A stretch of DNA of 64,000 nucleotides, taken from positions 2,268,501 through 2,332,500 of the forward strand of contig OY855909.1 of NCBI GenBank assembly GCA_963693305.1, written 5' to 3'. This stretch comes from Meandrina meandrites. Taxonomy: Eukaryota; Cnidaria; Anthozoa; Scleractinia; Meandrinidae. The position numbers and the translations under genes are program-made. Within the stretch, counting starts at the first letter, position 1, and each line of letters starts with the position of its first letter. Of the stretch, positions 1 to 11,929 are shown one piece after another. Under the pieces are notes generated by a model that was not told the DNA's origin, did no database searches, and saw only the letters and a list, made by a program, of their open reading frames with translations.

Positions 1-330
1 TCCGCAAGTTCAAGCAGCAGTGCAAGTGTTTCATCAAGCTCAAGCAGCAGTGCCAGTGTGTCTCCAAGTTCAAGCAGCAGTGCCAGTGTGTCTCCAAGTT
101 CAAGCAGCAGTGCCAGTGTGTCATCAAGCTCAAGCAGCAGTGCCAGTGTTTCTCCAAGTTCAAGCAGCAGTGCCAGTGTGTCTGAAAGTTCAACCAGCAG
201 TTCCAGTGTGTCTCCAAGTTCAAGCAGCAGTGCCAGTGTGTCCCCAAGTTCAAGCAGCAGTTCTAGTGTCTCGTTAAGTTCAACAGGCAGTTTCAGTGTA
301 GCACTCAGTTCAAGTAGCAGTTCCAATTTG
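1..330 (+). repeat. 30-bp serine-codon minisatellite
   Basis: About ten head-to-tail copies of a 30-bp unit (core AGTTCAAGCAGCAGTGCCAG). Unit length is a multiple of three, so copy-number change would keep frame. Copies near the left edge are nearly identical; copies after about 190 carry substitutions. Confidence 0.85.
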
Positions 331-373
331 TTTGGACGCTGGAGCAGCATTGTTGTGTTGTCTGTATACTCTG
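1..373 (+). CDS. Serine-rich repeat protein, 3' part (partial at left edge)
   Basis: Frame 1 is open from the first base and encodes about ten copies of a decapeptide of the type S-P-S-S-S-S-S-A-S-V, from a 30-bp DNA repeat whose last copies (about 240-330) diverge. It ends in a short hydrophobic stretch (LFGRWSSIVVLSVYSG). A good donor (CTG|GTAGGT) follows base 373; without splicing the frame runs to a stop at 501. Ser-rich decapeptide repeats are common in secreted or glycosylated surface proteins, but no family is recognised. The start lies outside the window. Alternatively this is a minisatellite with an incidental reading frame: two other plus frames are also long here, so coding status is uncertain. 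Confidence 0.4.
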
Positions 374-705
374 GTAGGTGCTTTAGCTTTACTTGTTACC
401 TTTATTATCTAGTCAGAAGATGTAGTGATCAGTTTTTATTACAATTTGTGTTTCATTTGGAAGGTTTTTTTAAGTTCCTTCTCATTCAGCAGCTCACTTG
501 ATATACGCTTGACCATTTTTTAAAAGAGAACTTTGGCTATCATCTTCAACTGTAAAAGCGGCTTAAGATGAGCACGAGAACGAGCACAAGCAGAAACACA
601 AACACAAGCACCCAGAGGAGGAGGGTACTTCAATAAATTTTGGTTAGTTAGTGTGTCCCACGAAACTATACCCTATCCTGCGGCATAGACCTATATACCT
701 CGGGC

Positions 706-2285
706 ACAAGCACGAGCACTAGCTTAATAGTACAAGCGCAAGCACAAGCACAAGCACATGCACTAGCACTAGCACTAGCACTAGCACTAGTACTAGCACT
801 AGCACAAGCACAAGCACAAGCACAAGCACTAGCACTAGCACTAGCACTAGCACTAGCACAAGCACTAGCACTAGCACAAGCACAAGCACTAGCACTAGCA
901 CTAGCACAAGCACTAGCACTAGCACTAGCACATGCACTAGCACTAGCACTAGCACTAGCACTAGCACTAGCACTAGCACTAGCACTAGCACTAGCACTAG
1001 ACAAGCACCAGCAAAAGCACAAGCACTAGCACTAGCACTAGCACTAGCACTAGCACTAGCACTAGCACAAGCACTAGCACTAGCACTAGCACATGCACTA
1101 GCACTAGCACTAGCACTAGCACAAGCACAAGCACAAGCACTAGCACTAGCACTAGCACATGCACTAGCACTAGCACTAGCACTAGCACTAGCACAAGCAC
1201 TAGCACTAGCACTAGCACATGCACTAGCACTAGCACTAGCACTAGCACTAGCACTAGCACTAGCACAAGCACTAGCACTAGCACTAGCACATGCACTAGC
1301 ACTAGCACTAGCACTAGCACTAGCACTAGCACTAGCACTAGCACTAGCACAAGCACTAGCACTAGCACAAGCACTAGCACTAGCACTAGCACTAGCACTA
1401 GCACTAGCACATGCACTAGCACTAGCACTAGCACTAGCACTAGCACTAGCACTAGCACTAGCACTAGACAAGCACCAGCAAAAGCACAAGCACTAGCACT
1501 AGCACTAGCACTAGCACAAGCACAAGCACAAGCACAAGCACTAGCACAAGCACAAGCACTAGCACTAGCACTAGCACTAGCACTAGCACTAGCACTAGCA
1601 CTAGCACTAGCACTAGCACTAGCACTAGCACTAGCACTAGCACTAGCACTAGCACTAGCACTAGCACTAGCACAAGCACTAGACAAGCACCAGCAAAAGC
1701 ACAAGCACTAGCACTAGCACTAGAACTAGCACAAGCACAAGCACAAGCACAAGCACAAGCACAAGCACAAGCACTAGCACTAGCACTAGCACTAGCACTA
1801 GCACTAGCACTAGCACAACCACAAGCACAAGCACTAGCACTAGCACTAGCACTAGCACTAGAACTAGAACTAGCACTAGCACAACCACAACCACAACCAC
1901 ACGAGCACGAGCACTAGCTTAATAGTACAAGCGCAAGCACAAGCACAAGCACAAGCACAAGCACATGCACATGCACTAGCACTAGCACTAGCACTAGCAC
2001 AAGCACAAGCACAAGCACAAGCACAAGCACAAGCACAAGCACAAGCACAAGCACAAGCACTAGCACTAGCACTAGCACTAGCACTAGCACTAGCACAAGC
2101 ACAAGCAAAACCACAACCACAACCACAACCACAAGCACTAGGCCTAGCACAAGCACAAGCACAAGCACAAGCACTAGACCTAGCACAAGCACAAGCACAA
2201 GCACTAGACCTAGCACAAGCACAAGCACAAGCACTAGACCTAGCATTAGCAAAAGCACATGCAGAAGCACTAGCACTAGCACAAG
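706..2285. repeat. Hexamer satellite (GCACTA / GCACAA)n
   Basis: About 1.58 kb made almost wholly of GCACTA with interspersed GCACAA, GCACAT and, near 2105-2135, ACCACA units. Larger blocks are duplicated inside the array: a segment with CTTAATAGTACAAGCGCAAG occurs near 723 and 1918, and one containing AGACAAGCACCAGCAAAAGC occurs near 998, 1466 and 1680. The hexamer contains no in-frame stop, which explains long meaningless Leu-Val or Ala-Ser frames on the minus strand. Confidence 0.95.
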
Positions 2286-2289
2286 AAAA

Positions 2290-3546
2290 CAATTTCCTTT
2301 CTGTGTCTGTGCTAATCTTGGTTGCTTGTTCTTAATTTACGAGAGCGAATTAAACACAAGCACAATATTTGGCTGTCGACGTGACTCTCATTATGCAATG
2401 TTTATCAAAATTTCTAACACACTGCAGTTGCGTCTGCCGTCTTGTGCTTGTGTATGTGAACATCCTTCTGGTAATGTTTGCACTGTAAATCTCAATCACT
2501 AGGTTTATTCATCTTTATCTGGCAGCAATTCAACTTCTCCTCCGAGCTCATTATAGTCCTATCTGTTAGAAAATCTCAGTTTTCATCTTCTCTTTGGAGC
2601 TCATTAGCTGAAAGAAATTCGACGCTTTTAACTGTTCTTTCCAGCTACCAACCGTGAGCACATCCTAGTCTTGAAGATGGTTTTCCATCTCATTGGTTGT
2701 GAATAGATCACACGCTTGTCAACTTAATTCTTCAATAGCTTCTCTACCGTGGGGAATTTTCTTGGAAATGTGTTTTGTATCAACAATCTGCCAATATTCA
2801 ACCTGAAGAGTATCTGTATCAATACACCGATTTCTAAAAAGGCAAATTAATACGCAATCCCGACTACGCCAAAGTGGAAGAATTTTACTCGAAAGTAATC
2901 TTTACGATTTCGTTACATTTACAGTTGCTTTCACCGTCAGGTCATACATTCTGTGCGACCCAAAATGTGAGTTAAACGTGATATAGCTGTCCCTTTGTTT
3001 TTCTTGGTCAAAAATTGATTAAAACAAAAGACATTATAATTTAATGCAAGAAAATGTCCTTTTCAAGCAAGTTGTCAAGATAGCAAGGTTTCGTACCATT
3101 GCATGGTCACGGGAATGTATCAGTGGTTTGAGTGGCCAAAGGGCACAGACACTCAGTGTACTTTTGCCTACTGTCGTAAATAAGCATCTTTTCTCTCTTT
3201 CCTATACTTTTATAACAAATCAGTGCATGACATCGTCGTCCGTTTCTCCCCTCGGAATGGTAATATATTCCTCTTGGCTGTGCACGAACACATAACAAAA
3301 TACTATTTTCCGTAACCTCTTTAATAGAATCTTCAGTTCGAATTGAACCCACAAGCTCTGAATCAGTGCCAACGACATCTACAGTTGTTCCAGGTATTTG
3401 GCAATTGATCTGTATATTATTGTGGCAGACAAAAAGGTAGTTAATAAAATAGAATATGGTAAGTATTTTTGTTGTTCTTATGAACCGCTAGGGAAAACCC
3501 ATAACTTTCTGTTTGAAGGTAAATCAGCTATAAAATACGTCTCTCA
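2290..3546. other. Intergenic, no gene seen
   Basis: AT-rich single-copy-looking sequence between the two tandem arrays. Only short open frames without recognisable similarity. No promoter or RNA gene can be supported. Confidence 0.6.
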
Positions 3547-5398
3547 GATCTCAAGATGTGGTGTAACATCCATACCGCAGATCTGTGGTATAACATCCAT
3601 ACCACAGATCTGTGGTACAACATCCATACCTCAGATCTGTGGTGTAACATCCATACCTCAGATCTGTGGTGTAACATCCATACCTCAGATCTGTGGTGTA
3701 ACATCCATACCTCAGATTTTTGGTATTGCATCCATACCTCAGATCTGTGGTGTAACATCCATACCTCAGATCTGTGGTGTAACATCCATACCTCAGATCT
3801 GTGGTGTAACATCCATACCTCAGATCTGTGGTGTAACATCCATACCTCAGATCTGTGGTGTAACATCCATACCTCAGATCTGTGGTATAACATCCATACC
3901 TCAGATCTGTGGTGTAACATCCATACCTCAGATCTGTGGTATAACATCCATACCTCAGATCTGTGGTGTAACATCCATACCTCAGATCTGTGGTATAACA
4001 TCCATACCTCAGATCTGTGGTGTAACATCCATACCTCAGATCTGTGGTATAACATCCATACCTCAGATCTGTGGTGTAACATCCATACCTCAGATCTGTG
4101 GTATAACATCCATACCTCAGATCTGTGGTGTAACATCCATACCTCAGATCTGTGGTGTAACATCCATACCTCAGATCTGTGGTATTGCATCCATACCTCA
4201 GATCTGTGGTATTGCATCCATACCTCAGATCTGTGGTATTGCATCCATACCTCAGATCTGTGGTATTGCATCCATACCTCAGATCTGTGGTATTGCATCC
4301 ATACCTCAGATCTGTGGTATTTCATCCATACCTCAGATCTGTGGTATTGCATCCATACCTCAGATCTGTGGTATTTCATCCATACCTCAGATCTGTGGTA
4401 TTGCATCCATACCTCAGATCTGTGGTATAACATCCATACCTCAGATTTTTGGTATTGCATCCATACCTCAGATCTGTGGTATAACATCCATACCTCAGAT
4501 CTGTGGTGTAACATCCATACCTCAGATCTGTGGTATAACATCCATACCTCAGATCTGTGGTGTAACATCTATACCTCAGATCTGTGGTATTGCATCCATA
4601 CCTCAGATCTGTGGTGTAACATCTATACCTCAGATCTGTGGTATTGCATCCATACCTCAGATCTGTGGTGTTGCATCCATACCTCAGATCTGTGGTGTAA
4701 CATCCATACCTCAGATCTGTGGTATAACATCCATACCTCACATCTGTGGTATAACATTCATACCTCAGATCTGTGGTATAACATCCATACCTCAGATCTG
4801 TGGTATAACATCCACACCTCACATCTGTGGTATAACATTCATACCTCAGATCTGTGGTACAACATCCATACCTCAGATCTGTGGTATAACATTCATACCA
4901 CAGATCTGTGGTACAACATCCATACCTCAGATTTGTGGTATAACATCAATACCTCAGATCTGTGGTATAACATCCATACCACAGATCTGTGGTACAACAT
5001 CCATACCTCAGGGCTGTGGTATAACATCCATACCTCAGATCTGTGGTATAACATCGATACCTCAGATCTGTGATATACCATCCACGCCTCAAATCTGTGG
5101 TGCAAAATCCATACCTCGATCAGATCTGTGGTTTAACATCCATACCTCAGATCTGTGGTATAACATCCATACCACAGATCTGTGGTATAGCATCCATACC
5201 TCAGATCTGTGATATAACATCCACGCCTCAGATCTGTGGTACAAAATCCATACCTCGATCAGATCTGTGGTTTAACATCCATACCTCAGATCTGTGGTAT
5301 AACATCCATACCTCAGATCTGTGGTATAACATCCATACCTCAGATCTGTGGTATAACATCCATACCTCAGATTTGTGGTATAACATCCATACCTCAGT
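3547..5398 (+). repeat. 27-bp minisatellite with a CAGATCTG palindrome per unit
   Basis: About 68 tandem copies of a 27-bp unit (core CATCCATACCTCAGATCTGTGG followed by GTAA, ATAA, ATTG and similar). Each unit carries the 8-bp palindrome CAGATCTG (BglII site). Because 27 is divisible by three and the unit lacks stops in most frames, several frames stay open for 350-600 codons on both strands, e.g. plus-strand QICGVTSIP. Variants are ordered: GTAA and ATAA units alternate around 3880-4130, ATTG units run from about 4180 to 4420, and the 3' end is more diverged, with CATCTG and inserted CGATCAGATCTG variants. Most likely non-coding; the plus-strand frame starting at 3398 has an unrelated 45-residue N-terminus and no recognisable domain. 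Confidence 0.95.
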
Positions 5399-6770
5399 AA
5401 TTATTGTTTGCATTGTAAGTAGTGCTGTAAGGAGATTTTTGTGTTGTAATAACAAGAAAAAAATGTTCTTTATTAAAAAAAACAGACGGCATTCGCGAGC
5501 ATCTGAGTAGGTACAGGAACTCGCACATTTTTCAACATCTGTAACAAAATGAGACATGCCGTAGATTTTGTTCAAAGACCTGCTTTTCTATTGTGAATTC
5601 TATACCTTATAGACTGTGACTTATTTTAAATGAAGCAGTGTATATCCGCTGGGAAAACCCCGCGTAAAACAAGCAGCTCAATCATGCTGACTTAACTCCT
5701 TCCTTCTAATATTATATTACGTTTCTTATGTATTTCATTCATTTATTTATTTATTTATTTAGTCATTCATATTGTTGAACAGCACTCGCTTCTACAGCAC
5801 GGAGGTACTGAGAATCTTCTAGAAGGTCTTTTAATAGCAAGCCAACAGCTAACTAACTAACTAACTAACAACTTGTTACAATGTACGAGCTTTTATGCCA
5901 TCTTAGGGTACGCTTGGGACAACAGCCAAACACTGGCCAGGTGACTAAAAACAAAGTACTTGGATGCACATCCCTAGCGTACGCAGATGACCTACTTAGG
6001 TAAGCAAAGATTAACCAATCGAAACTGGAAAAACACAATTGGTTTAAGGGAAAGCTAACCTTGGCTCTAATTAGGGAAAGTAGTAGCCAAGGTTGCAAGA
6101 AAGACAAAAACATAATCACAGGTGGGGGTGTTTTTCTGGGCGTGGGATCTCTAGGTAAACAGGAAGGGTGTGTCGGTTAATCTTCGCTTGCCAAAACCAC
6201 CTTTGATCAGAAAAGCATTTCGCTTCTTAACAATATATTTTAAAGAAATAATTGTAATTGACTTTGGTCCTTGTCTCGCACATTTAAATGTTGAACGTTA
6301 CGCCATTGCTAGTACAAATTCAAACCGCAATTGTAAACGAATTCACAGCTGATGATGGTCGTTGAACGATCGAAACATGTCTTGTGTCAAACTGAAAATG
6401 GTTGCCAATCTTTTAAAAACAGTTGTTTGTCTGATTGTCTGAAGACCATTTGGAAATATTTTTCAGGAATAAATCGACAAGTAAAACTTAACTGCGAGAA
6501 TGTAACACAGAACTGTATGTTTCGCATAATCTAGTTTTAACGAATAGATTTAACCAAGACAAACAAAACTTATTAAGTTGTACAACAACTTTAAAGTTCA
6601 AATGAATAAATCAACAAAGAAATAAATATTTATACAAGCTGTACTTCAGTTCAATGTCTTTTTTTTTTCGCTTGCGCACTTGCAACGTGTGATCTGGGAA
6701 TTGCTTGCCAGAGAGTTTAAAAGATCGCTCTAAAGAATTCAGTTCTTAACAACATATGTGAAAAATGAGT
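5399..6770. other. Intergenic with simple repeats, downstream of GPCR 1
   Basis: Contains a short (TTTA)n run near 5740-5761 and an (AACT)n run near 5850-5870. The stretch 6500-6760 is the 3' flank of the minus-strand GPCR: near 6505-6540 it contains, on the minus strand, TATGCGAAACATACAG, which also occurs downstream of the other two GPCR copies. No further gene seen. Confidence 0.6.
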
Positions 6771-7931
6771 TCATGATCTCGCTGTTGTGGTCTCATCCAT
6801 CGTCCAAGCAACACATCTAGACGTTTCGGTTTGATTTGGATCTTGTGCTATTGGGTGGATCCTGCCGCTGCGCCTGTTGATCTTGACCGAAAAACTGCCG
6901 CCAACGTTTCTCTGAATTTTCTGAAATAACTTTCGAACGTTGCGCCGAAATTTTGAGAATTTGTAAAAGTAGATGAAGGGATTGATGCAAGAGTTGACAC
7001 AAGCAGCAGTGAGGAACCACGATTTCGCCCTGGTGATGTCTTCATCGGTTTTAAGGCTTACTGAAAATGCGGGAAATAGGATCATTGGCAGCCAACATAT
7101 CAATGTTGTTATCAACACCAGTCCTACTCCTTTGGTGGCTTTATCTGTCGCGCGGTGTCGATTTGGAAACTCCATCGTCGCTGGCAAGGACTGAACAATG
7201 ATGTGTCGAGCTTGCTTTCTGGCCTCTTTATAAATGACGCCATAGAGGATGGGAATAACCACGATTACTATGGTGGTGTACAACTGAGCAGCGACTTTTA
7301 CGCCAAAATTGTTACTCATATTTAATATCCCTGTTGCAATTGCTACCAGCCATGAAATTGAAATAAGGAGTGCAACATTTGTCTCTTTCATCCAGGTGAT
7401 GTACTTAAAGGGTAAATATATGGCCACAAAGCGATCGAAGCTTACAGCCAATAGTCCATTCAACGAAGCCGTCATTAAACTGTAACCAAGGAACCACGTA
7501 CTTACCAAGAAAGACTGGTTTTGGTCGGGATGGTTGAAGCGAATAACCAGCAACGGTTGATAAACTGCACAGAGAAGGAAATCAGCCACAGATAAACTAG
7601 CCAGGAACAAACTGGTCCCTTGTATATCTCGAACCGAGATAAACAGCAGAGACGAAACAATCACCAAGAAATTAGCACAGCTACCAACTACCAACGACAA
7701 GCAATTGAAAACAGTGAAGAAAACAGTTTCCCAAACAGCCATGCCGAAGTTGGCTCTTTCGTGAAAGAAAACGCCTATTTCTGTTTTTGCTGTCGACCGA
7801 ATTAAACCATTTATCCTACTATAATTTCTCTTATCTTCATATATTCTATTATCATAAAAAGGAAGCTGCCCATTTATAGGCATTTCTGAAGATTTGTCAT
7901 GTAGAACAATTAGACAGGAAACTTTGTACAT
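6771..7931 (-). CDS. Class A (rhodopsin-like) GPCR, copy 1
   Basis: Single-exon seven-transmembrane receptor of 386 residues for a plasma-membrane sensory or signalling role; ligand unknown. Visible landmarks: TM1 N in SCANFLV (about 87), TM2 LSVAD (113-117), TM3 DRF in place of DRY (166-168), TM4 W (about 194), TM5 P in VVIPILYG (about 227), TM6 CWLP (279-282), TM7 NPFIY (317-321) followed by a basic helix 8. The usual TM3 cysteine position (25 residues before the DRF arginine) is Leu, and extracellular loop 2 is very short without Cys. Three starts are possible: 7931, 7883 (MPINGQ) or 7742 (MAVWET). The last is shared by all three copies and is the safest; the 5' extension resembles that of copy 3. 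Inverted relative to copies 2 and 3. Confidence 0.9.
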   Translation of the reverse strand: MYKVSCLIVLHDKSSEMPINGQLPFYDNRIYEDKRNYSRINGLIRSTAKTEIGVFFHERANFGMAVWETVFFTVFNCLSLVVGSCANFLVIVSSLLFISVRDIQGTSLFLASLSVADFLLCAVYQPLLVIRFNHPDQNQSFLVSTWFLGYSLMTASLNGLLAVSFDRFVAIYLPFKYITWMKETNVALLISISWLVAIATGILNMSNNFGVKVAAQLYTTIVIVVIPILYGVIYKEARKQARHIIVQSLPATMEFPNRHRATDKATKGVGLVLITTLICWLPMILFPAFSVSLKTDEDITRAKSWFLTAACVNSCINPFIYFYKFSKFRRNVRKLFQKIQRNVGGSFSVKINRRSGRIHPIAQDPNQTETSRCVAWTMDETTTARS

Positions 7932-9730
7932 ATCAGTACCGTTGCGAAGAAGCGAATAAATGAAGAGACAACAAATTATTCACTCAATGCTAAAATGACC
8001 GACTAACGATGTTTCTTTAAACACTTGAATTTTTAAAATCCTATTTGAAAGCCATTTACTGCTGCACTCAAAACATGAAACTCTGTTAAATTTGTTTCCA
8101 AATAATTTTACATATTACATTGTTATAAATAGTCACGATGAGGAAATTTAGTTTGGTAGCCTGTATTTCATCCATTTGCTCTTGCCGCTTCCTCTCTGTG
8201 GGGCTAGCGACACTAAAAGAAGCCGGTGAAGTTAAGGTTTAACCTGTGACGGAATACGAAAAGGCTGTGCGTTGTGAGCATTTAGCGATGTAAACCGCCT
8301 GCAATGTTCGGAGTAATTCAGTTTTATTCAAAATTAAGCAATTAGTAAACGGAAGCGCGGGCGGTCTCATTAACCATCAATTTTATTACATTTATGGCAT
8401 TTATTGAGCATAACTGCGTTCATTATGCCCTTGAATGCCAAATCGGAAGCTTAATTAAGGTCATTGCTTAGCATTGCGTTGTGCATCCTTACTGCGTAGA
8501 ATTTTACGTGAAATTAGCGAGCGCACAGAAACAAAATTGCGGCTTTTTATGCGGCTTAGCTTGCGAGAGAGTTAAATTGTCCCTTTCTCGTAAACGAGTG
8601 CAATGATCTATCAGTTAATTTTTCTCTGTATTTTGAGTGTAGTGATTGAATTCGTTCTATAAAATGAATACAGATCAATACTATGCTTGAAAAAAAATTA
8701 TCACCGGGAACGTGTACCTTGCCATTACTCGTAAAGGAATTAAATGGAAGGTCTTCCTGCTCATAAACGAGTATGATGACCCCTTTTTGTATCAAAATTT
8801 ACGTTCCCTAAAGGTAATCAACCAGTAGGCAAAGTTTGATTGAAAATCTATTTACAGTTCTATTTATGGGCAATGACCTTAAACCGTTTCACTGTTCTTG
8901 GCGCGTTCAACTGCTTGTGCTATACATAGCGACGAAACAAGTGGGCAAGACAAGGTCGCTTATTGAGATCAAAATGATATACATTCGGCAGGTGGTCGCT
9001 CACTTGAAAAACAGTAATAAAATATTTATTTGACGATTGATTATCATGCATAAGTTAGTCCAGGCCCTAAACTCTCTCTTGCCCGCCCTATATAGTGTAT
9101 CGTAGAAAAGTGTTTAGATCTTATTTATTTCTTGCGGATTGTAACTCTTTCATCCATCGCAGTGTGCTCAAAACTACACTTTGCTGCGACTGATAGACAA
9201 TGGCTGCAAGGGCTGTTCCCTCTGCTCATATTATTTTATACAGCTTTAATCATTTTTAAATTCTCTTTTTTATATATATTTTTTTAGTATCTTTTAATTT
9301 GTGTCCCCAAATTATCTTTTTATTTTCCGAAACGTCCCGCAAAAAAAAAATATGATTTAAGTACTCCCTTTTGAAGAAACATTCTTGATACTGCAAAAAT
9401 TTTTGATACAGCACTCATTTATTATTTATCAAAGCCAAAATTTGTGATCCACCGCTCCTGAAGAAAAGATCGACTATCCGAGCAGATTATCAGGAAAACA
9501 ACCTCGTTTCCAGGGCTTGTCCCTTCTTCTTTGCGGAGGACCAATCTCGTCCCCATAGCCCTTTTCGCTTCTCTTAGTCGGCAGGGCCTTGGCACGAGAA
9601 ACGAAGGGCTCTGGGGACATGTGATTTTTGAATTTATTCGAATTTTTTTGATTGGCCGTTTGAAACAAAGAAATCATGAGCGGAAGTAAAAGACGCCAGG
9701 ACTCTCCCATAAGGGACCGACCATTACAAA
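7932..9730. other. Intergenic between GPCR copies 1 and 2, proximal part
   Basis: AT-rich sequence with no supportable gene. Bases about 9420-9720 have the look of a dispersed repeat (GC-richer block with CGTTTCCAGGGCTTGTCCC and GGGCTCTGGGGACATG), but no termini could be defined. Confidence 0.4.
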
Positions 9731-9736
9731 AGTGAT

Positions 9737-10176
9737 GGGGGGGGGGGGGGGGGGGGGGCGGTGGGGAAAAACCAAAAAAAAATTAAGCAGGGCAAAATGC
9801 CCGAAAAAAATACATGCCAGGAAAAACCCAAAGAAAAAAATTCGTGCACAATATGGCCACATTTTGATATCAAACCAGAATTATGATTCTTCTCGAAAAG
9901 TGTTCCAAAACGCACCAAATGGCATTAGAGCATGTCTAATGATTGTCTAATTCTTTTTCAAATTTTCCCGGGGGAGAATTCCCCCGGACCCCCCTACGGA
10001 AATGGGCCTCCCGATCATCACTGTTTTTAATTAATTCAACAGCAAATTGTGAATGAAACAGATTTAATTTAAAAACAAAATTCATGCATAGGACCGCAGT
10101 CAAACAAAAATTGTAGCACAGTGGATGGGCCAAAAAAAATTTCCTGCAAGCCAACCCCCCCCCCCCCCCCCCTCCC
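9737..10176. repeat. Segment bounded by poly-G and poly-C tracts
   Basis: A run of over 20 G (from 9737) and a run of over 15 C (to about 10176) flank roughly 440 bp of A-rich sequence. The arrangement recalls the G/C-run-ended foldback elements elsewhere in this window, but no clear target-site duplication was found, so element status is tentative. Confidence 0.35.
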
Positions 10177-10177
10177 C

Positions 10178-10235
10178 CTTGAGTAGCGCGGGCCCGAAAG
10201 TAAAGCGCTTTTCTTTCGGCGCCCGCGCTACTCAA
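10178..10235. repeat. GC-rich hairpin
   Basis: Near-perfect inverted repeat: TTGAGTAGCGCGGGC...GCCCGCGCTACTCAA with a second stem segment CCGAAAG/CTTTCGG and a short AAAGCGCTTT centre. It lies immediately after the poly-C tract. Probably the core or end of a foldback repeat. Confidence 0.75.
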
Positions 10236-10589
10236 CCATAGCGGCTTCGTCGTTGGTATAACGCGCTCACTCACTTTCACGTTCGTCCCCACAGTTTTTT
10301 GAAGTAAAAAAGACTGCTCGCAGAGACTAAAACAAAAGATGAAAAGCCATAATGTCTTCACAAGCGACTGCGAGATAAGACTCGCCCAAGACATCTTATT
10401 TCTAAAGTGGCAAATGCAGTTCTAATGAATCCATTCGGAGTGTGAATTTTTTAGATATCAAATCTTTATTACATTTAATAATCCAGGTTCGTTTTCCTTT
10501 GTCTTATACGACTGGGTAACAAGATCATTCACCCCGATAACAGCTTATATTATTACGTTCTTATAGAACATGAAAAATTATTTGATGAG

Positions 10590-10985
10590 GAAAAAATAGA
10601 TACGACTTCAGTATCAGTCACACTGCGAGCAGAGCCCTTTCTTTTTCGCTGATGAAATTTTTCTTCCCAATTCTCAGCCGCAGCAGGGAAGTTAAAAGAG
10701 ACTCTGCGCCCAGGGTGATTACCGGAGAGCAGAACGCATCAAATAAGAATAATACGAAATAACTTGTTTCTGTTTGTTTAAGGTTACTATTGTTAGCTTC
10801 CACTAATTTTTAGAACTTTTTCTGAGCAAAATAAAGCGCTTATTTAATTTAGCGAATTTCCAAAGCTTAAAAAAAATAATGATATCGTGTAAACTAGATT
10901 TTAAAGAACATATCGCTATGATGGAAGTAAACGTTTTAACATTAACACACAACTTAAAAGTAAAATAACAAACTCAATTGAAATT
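10590..10985 (+). repeat. Duplicated GPCR upstream block, copy A (distal part)
   Basis: Closely matches 15095-15340: both contain AATAACT(T/C)GTTTCTGTT, GTTTAAGGTTACTATTGT, TTTTTCTGAG and GATATCGTGTAA in the same order. Copy A is then interrupted by about 1.5 kb (about 10,990-12,480) of other sequence, including a pogo-like element, before similarity resumes near 12,480. Confidence 0.75.
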
Positions 10986-11359
10986 GAAATAGTCCGGCGG
11001 CTTAGCTCGAAATTTTAGGTGAATTGTGCACTTCTTGATACAAGCATGGAATTTGGCACACTGAAAGTGGTCACCAACACAAGTTTTTTCAGATATAGTG
11101 CCAAGCCCGAAAAACGTCAGCCTGACGTTTTCAAGTTGCAGCCATTCGCATCCTGGCGATCCGCAGGCAAACACACTTTATTATAATCTCAGAAAACTGG
11201 CTGGGTAATTTTAGCGAAACTGAACCAGTATTTTTAGGTCTCATGTGATTAGAATGCCTTCTGGCTTTTCAAAGTTATCCTAAAAGTTTGTGACAGTGTC
11301 CCTTTAAAATCAATGAAATTTCGTGAAATGTTTGTTTTTCCTTATTTATAAACAAATAT

Positions 11360-11927
11360 AGTCAACTCTCGCTATAGCGGGCACGCTCGGGACTTCGTTT
11401 AGTGTATTAGCGAGAGTCCGCTATAGCGGGGTGTGAGAAAAAAGTGCCGTTAGTATACGTGAAATAACATAGACTATGACGAGCTTACAATAGCGGTGAA
11501 AGTGCTAAGCAGACGTTGGGATTGGAGGATGAGGGTTGGAGTCTGGAGTTGAAAGGAGTGAAAAAGCAAATTCTGTTGTACAGCTACCGAACTAATAGAT
11601 GTATATGTAGATGTAGATGAATACCGAACTAATAGAACTAATAGATATATATTTCATAAGTCTTTTTAGTGTGTTTCAGATAAATAACAAACAACAGACT
11701 GCAATTTTACGTAATTGAATTATATGAGAACTACATGGTGTCCGCTTTATTGAGAGTCAAAACAATAAAATTGTTCTTTTGGTACCACCAAAAGTGCCCG
11801 TAATTCAATAATAGCGAGAGTCCGTAATAGCAGGAGTCATTTCCAGTCAAACCTCTATGGTTTTCGCCGGTGATCTGAATTTTGTCCGTAATAGCGGGGT
11901 GTCTGCGAGGCGAAAGATGACTGTACT
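11360..11927. mobile_element. Pogo/Tigger-like nonautonomous DNA element
   Basis: Imperfect terminal inverted repeats (left AGTCAACTCTCGCTATAGCGG, right complement AGTCATCTTTCGCC) next to TA dinucleotides. Internal motifs of the type AATAGCGAGAGTCCG and CCGCTATAGCGGGGTGT are repeated. No transposase frame. The TIR style and TA target suggest the Tc1/mariner-pogo group; this is inference from termini alone. Confidence 0.5.
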
Positions 11928-11929
11928 AT

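Noticed and set aside
666..2292. Several minus-strand frames of 70-250 codons (Leu-Val and Ala-Ser repeats)
   Set aside because: They are translations of the hexamer array, which is stop-free; no non-repetitive protein sequence is attached.
3547..5398. CRISPR-like repeat array
   Set aside because: Units are contiguous with no unique spacers, and the genome is animal nuclear DNA.
3398..5510. A 604-residue plus-strand frame and long minus-strand frames
   Set aside because: The 27-bp unit keeps multiple frames open on both strands. No domain, signal peptide or codon evidence favours one frame.
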